Of a stretch of 64,000 nucleotides of DNA, positions 61,888 to 64,000 are shown one piece after another (positions within the stretch are counted from its first letter, which is position 1; every line of letters starts with the position of its first letter). Under the pieces are notes generated by a model, which was given only the letters and a program-made list of their open reading frames with translations, was not told the DNA's origin and ran no database searches. The stretch is from Solibacillus ferritrahens. Lineage in GTDB: Bacteria > Bacillota > Bacilli > Bacillales_A > Planococcaceae. A program made the translations under genes and the position numbers. The DNA lies in contig NZ_JAXCLE010000004.1 in assembly GCF_037027585.1 (NCBI RefSeq), positions 155,501 through 219,500 on the forward strand, read 5' to 3'.

Positions 61888-63885
61888 ATGAAGAAAGTTA
61901 TTTTTGGAATTGTTTTGTTTTTCGTAATGATGATGTTAACACCATTATCTAGTGGGGAAGCTGCTTCGGAACAACAAACAAATATTATTGTTAAATATGC
62001 CGCAGAGTATGATAAGAAGCAGATTATACAACAATCGGATTCGGTCATTAAGGAATATAATCAACTTCCTTTACTGGAAATTAATATTTCAGAAGAGCGA
62101 TTACAAGCATTAAAGAAGGATAAACATATTGAATTCTATGAAGAAAATCTTTCATTTTCTATTCAACATCAGTTTAAAGTAGCAAACCTATCGACTGCTG
62201 AATTGGAACGCTGGAATTTAAAAGCGATGGATGTCCAACAAGGATGGAATGCTGGATTTACTGGTGAAGGTGTAAAGATTGCAATTATCGATTCTGGAGT
62301 TGCAAACCATTCAGATCTTACTATTGCAGGTGGGGTTGCTTTTGTAGGAGATAGCTATGAAGATGATCATGGTCACGGCACGCATGTTGCTGGAATTATT
62401 ACTGGGAAGCATAACGGAACTGGTGTAGCCGGCATTGCGCCAAATGCTGAAGTTTATGCCTTAAAAGCAATTGGAAAAGATGGTAAAGGCGATGTAGCCG
62501 ATGTCTTAAAAGCAATTGACTGGGCAATTGAAAACAAGATGGACATCATTAATTTAAGTTTCGGTGATTTAGAATATGCAAAATCTCTTCATGAAGGCGT
62601 AAAAAAGGCTGCTGACAACGGCATTATGATTGTTGCAGCAAGCGGTAATGAAGGAAATGACAGTGGAACGGGAAATACAATTAATTACCCGGCGCGTCAT
62701 GATGAAGTGATATCTGTAGCATCAATTAATCGTCAATTCAAACGTTCTTCATTTAGCGGAACAGGTGATACAAATGATTTTGCAGCACCGGGTGAAGAAA
62801 TTTACAGTACATATTTAAATGGGCAATATGCAACATATAATGGAACTTCAATGGCAACACCTCATATTACAGGGTTACTTGCACTGTTAATGGAACAGTA
62901 TCCATATGCTACACCTGCAGAGTTGCGCGAAGGGTTACGCTATATCGCAGAAGATTTAGGTGATGTTGGATATGATACTTTATATGGATATGGTCTTCCG
63001 AAAATTCAACTTCCGAATAGTCAGGTCATTAATGAAATATTAAATAGCGATGTATCGGTAAAATCAAAATTTAGTAAAATTGAAACAATGCCCAATACAA
63101 TAGAAAAATTAGCTTTAAAAAATGAATGGAATAAATCACAGCAAACAATCATTACACAAATCGATCAAATATTAGCGGACTTTGCGAAAAATCCTAATGA
63201 GCAGAAAAATAACCAATTAAATGAGCTTTTAACAGAGGTTGTTTCGACAGATTTAAAGTTTCGCAAACAAAAGGAAATAGATGCTGTAATTGCTGCCTTA
63301 ATTGAGCCGGCTGTAAATGCTGTAAATGTATTTAGCAAAAATAAAACAATTTATAATTACAAAAAGGCAGATGCCGAATTAAAAAAACTTCCTTCCTTAA
63401 AGGCGAAGCAGGAGCTTGAAATAGCATTAAATGAAGGATTACAATTGTTTGCAAAAAACGCTATTGACAGCATAGCGCAATATGAAAAGCAACCTACAAA
63501 AAAGAACTATGATGATGCACATTTTTCAATTAATAGTTTACCAGATTCGTCCATCAAATCTGATTTAATGGAAAAAATGAATAAACAAGTACAAACTGCG
63601 GTTAAACAAGCGACAGCTAAAATTTCTTTATATGAGAAAAAACAAACATTAAAGAATTACAATAATGCTAAGGAGTTTATACAAGCAATATTTGATGATA
63701 AGCAACGTACCCTGCTCGAAAAGAAAATTCAAAAAACCGTAAATAATAATATGGCTAAAGCAAAAGTACGTGTCGCAAATTACGAGAAGAAAAAAACAGA
63801 GACAAATCGTAATTTAGCAATAAAGCTGGTACGTGAGTTGCCTAATAGTAAAGAGAAAGAGCAATTATTGAAACGGTTAAAATAG
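61888..63885 (+). CDS. secreted subtilisin-like (S8) serine protease with C-terminal 50-residue repeats
   Basis: 665 residues. Signal peptide about 1-26, an I9-type propeptide (about 30-92), then the peptidase domain with the full triad: Asp135 ('IAIIDSGVANH'), His163 ('HGHGTHVAGII'), Ser321 ('NGTSMATPH'), and oxyanion Asn254 ('AASGNEGN'). The C-terminal third is helical, containing three complete 50-residue repeats (476-525, 526-575, 576-625) and one 40-residue partial repeat (626-665), each with a YEKK.T..NY..A core. Such a tail could bind the cell wall or S-layer. Adjacent to the secreted nuclease but separated by terminators. Confidence 0.93.
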   Translation: MKKVIFGIVLFFVMMMLTPLSSGEAASEQQTNIIVKYAAEYDKKQIIQQSDSVIKEYNQLPLLEINISEERLQALKKDKHIEFYEENLSFSIQHQFKVANLSTAELERWNLKAMDVQQGWNAGFTGEGVKIAIIDSGVANHSDLTIAGGVAFVGDSYEDDHGHGTHVAGIITGKHNGTGVAGIAPNAEVYALKAIGKDGKGDVADVLKAIDWAIENKMDIINLSFGDLEYAKSLHEGVKKAADNGIMIVAASGNEGNDSGTGNTINYPARHDEVISVASINRQFKRSSFSGTGDTNDFAAPGEEIYSTYLNGQYATYNGTSMATPHITGLLALLMEQYPYATPAELREGLRYIAEDLGDVGYDTLYGYGLPKIQLPNSQVINEILNSDVSVKSKFSKIETMPNTIEKLALKNEWNKSQQTIITQIDQILADFAKNPNEQKNNQLNELLTEVVSTDLKFRKQKEIDAVIAALIEPAVNAVNVFSKNKTIYNYKKADAELKKLPSLKAKQELEIALNEGLQLFAKNAIDSIAQYEKQPTKKNYDDAHFSINSLPDSSIKSDLMEKMNKQVQTAVKQATAKISLYEKKQTLKNYNNAKEFIQAIFDDKQRTLLEKKIQKTVNNNMAKAKVRVANYEKKKTETNRNLAIKLVRELPNSKEKEQLLKRLK

Positions 63886-63935
63886 TAAGTTCTCTTATAT
63901 CTTATTAAAACAAAGGTTGGTTTTGGCATAATATT

Positions 63936-63975
63936 AAAAAGCGGCATTTCACATTAAGTGAAATGCCGCTTTTCT
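63936..63975 (+). terminator. intrinsic terminator of the protease gene
   Basis: AAAAGCGGCATTTCAC/GTGAAATGCCGCTTTT (arms within 63936-63952 and 63959-63974) with a 6-base loop; the second arm ends in TTTT. Confidence 0.88.
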
Positions 63976-64000
63976 AGTACTTAATGAGGATTGTACAGCC

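Overview
The window is a low-G+C, Gram-positive, endospore-forming chromosome. The evidence is the F1Fo ATP synthase operon followed by murA, spoIID, spoIIQ, spoIIID, mbl and the flhO/flhP flagellar rod genes in Bacillus-like order, plus several secreted SLH-domain proteins. The S-layer proteins, the gene neighbourhood and the base composition suggest the Planococcaceae (Solibacillus/Lysinibacillus-like); this assignment is an inference, because no rRNA lies in the window.

Layout. (1) 1-5380: atpF (5' truncated)-atpH-atpA-atpG-atpD-atpC with a strong terminator. (2) 5480-17838: conserved cell-envelope, sporulation and flagellar housekeeping block (DUF1146, murA, spoIID, spoIIQ, spoIIID, mbl, flhO, flhP, an EpuA-like protein, fabZ), then a lipoprotein, a large non-coding periodic repeat array, a NERD-domain protein, ywpF and ssbB. 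(3) 18010-22386 (minus): the SNF2 helicase/SWIM-protein pair ywqA-ywqB, followed by an IDEAL-domain protein. (4) 23919-50198: a surface-glycan locus. It starts with wecC and tagA (ManNAc-type wall polymer), then the 852-residue S-layer protein with its own promoter and terminator. Next comes a long co-oriented cluster: TPR anchor, Wzy_C/O-antigen-ligase protein, Wzz, PglF-type dehydratase, Wzx flippase, glycosyltransferases, rmlA-C-D-B, an EpsG-type polymerase, PglC-, PglD- and PglE-like genes, then pgi and phosphoglucomutase. (5) 50742-63885: LtaS/sulfatase-like membrane enzyme, second SLH protein, rhodanese-type sulfurtransferase, a possible gamma-type SASP, a multidomain secreted nuclease and a subtilisin-like protease.

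How the genes fit together. Pgi and PgcA would supply glucose-1-phosphate to RmlA, and RmlBCD would make dTDP-rhamnose. The PglF/PglE/PglD trio is the complete set for UDP-diacetylbacillosamine, and the PglC-like phosphoglycosyltransferase would load it on undecaprenyl phosphate. Glycosyltransferases extend it, Wzx flips it, the EpsG-like protein could polymerise it and Wzz could set its length. The Wzy_C protein immediately behind the S-layer gene is best explained as an O-oligosaccharyltransferase that moves the glycan onto the S-layer protein. That makes this a candidate S-layer glycosylation (slg-type) locus.

The most unusual non-coding features are two arrays of a degenerate element repeating every ~21 bp (one organised into 217-bp higher-order units), a palindrome placed directly upstream of the ribosome-binding sites of spoIIID and ywqB, a large nested-helix element upstream of ywqB, and a composite inverted-repeat element at 61550-61821.
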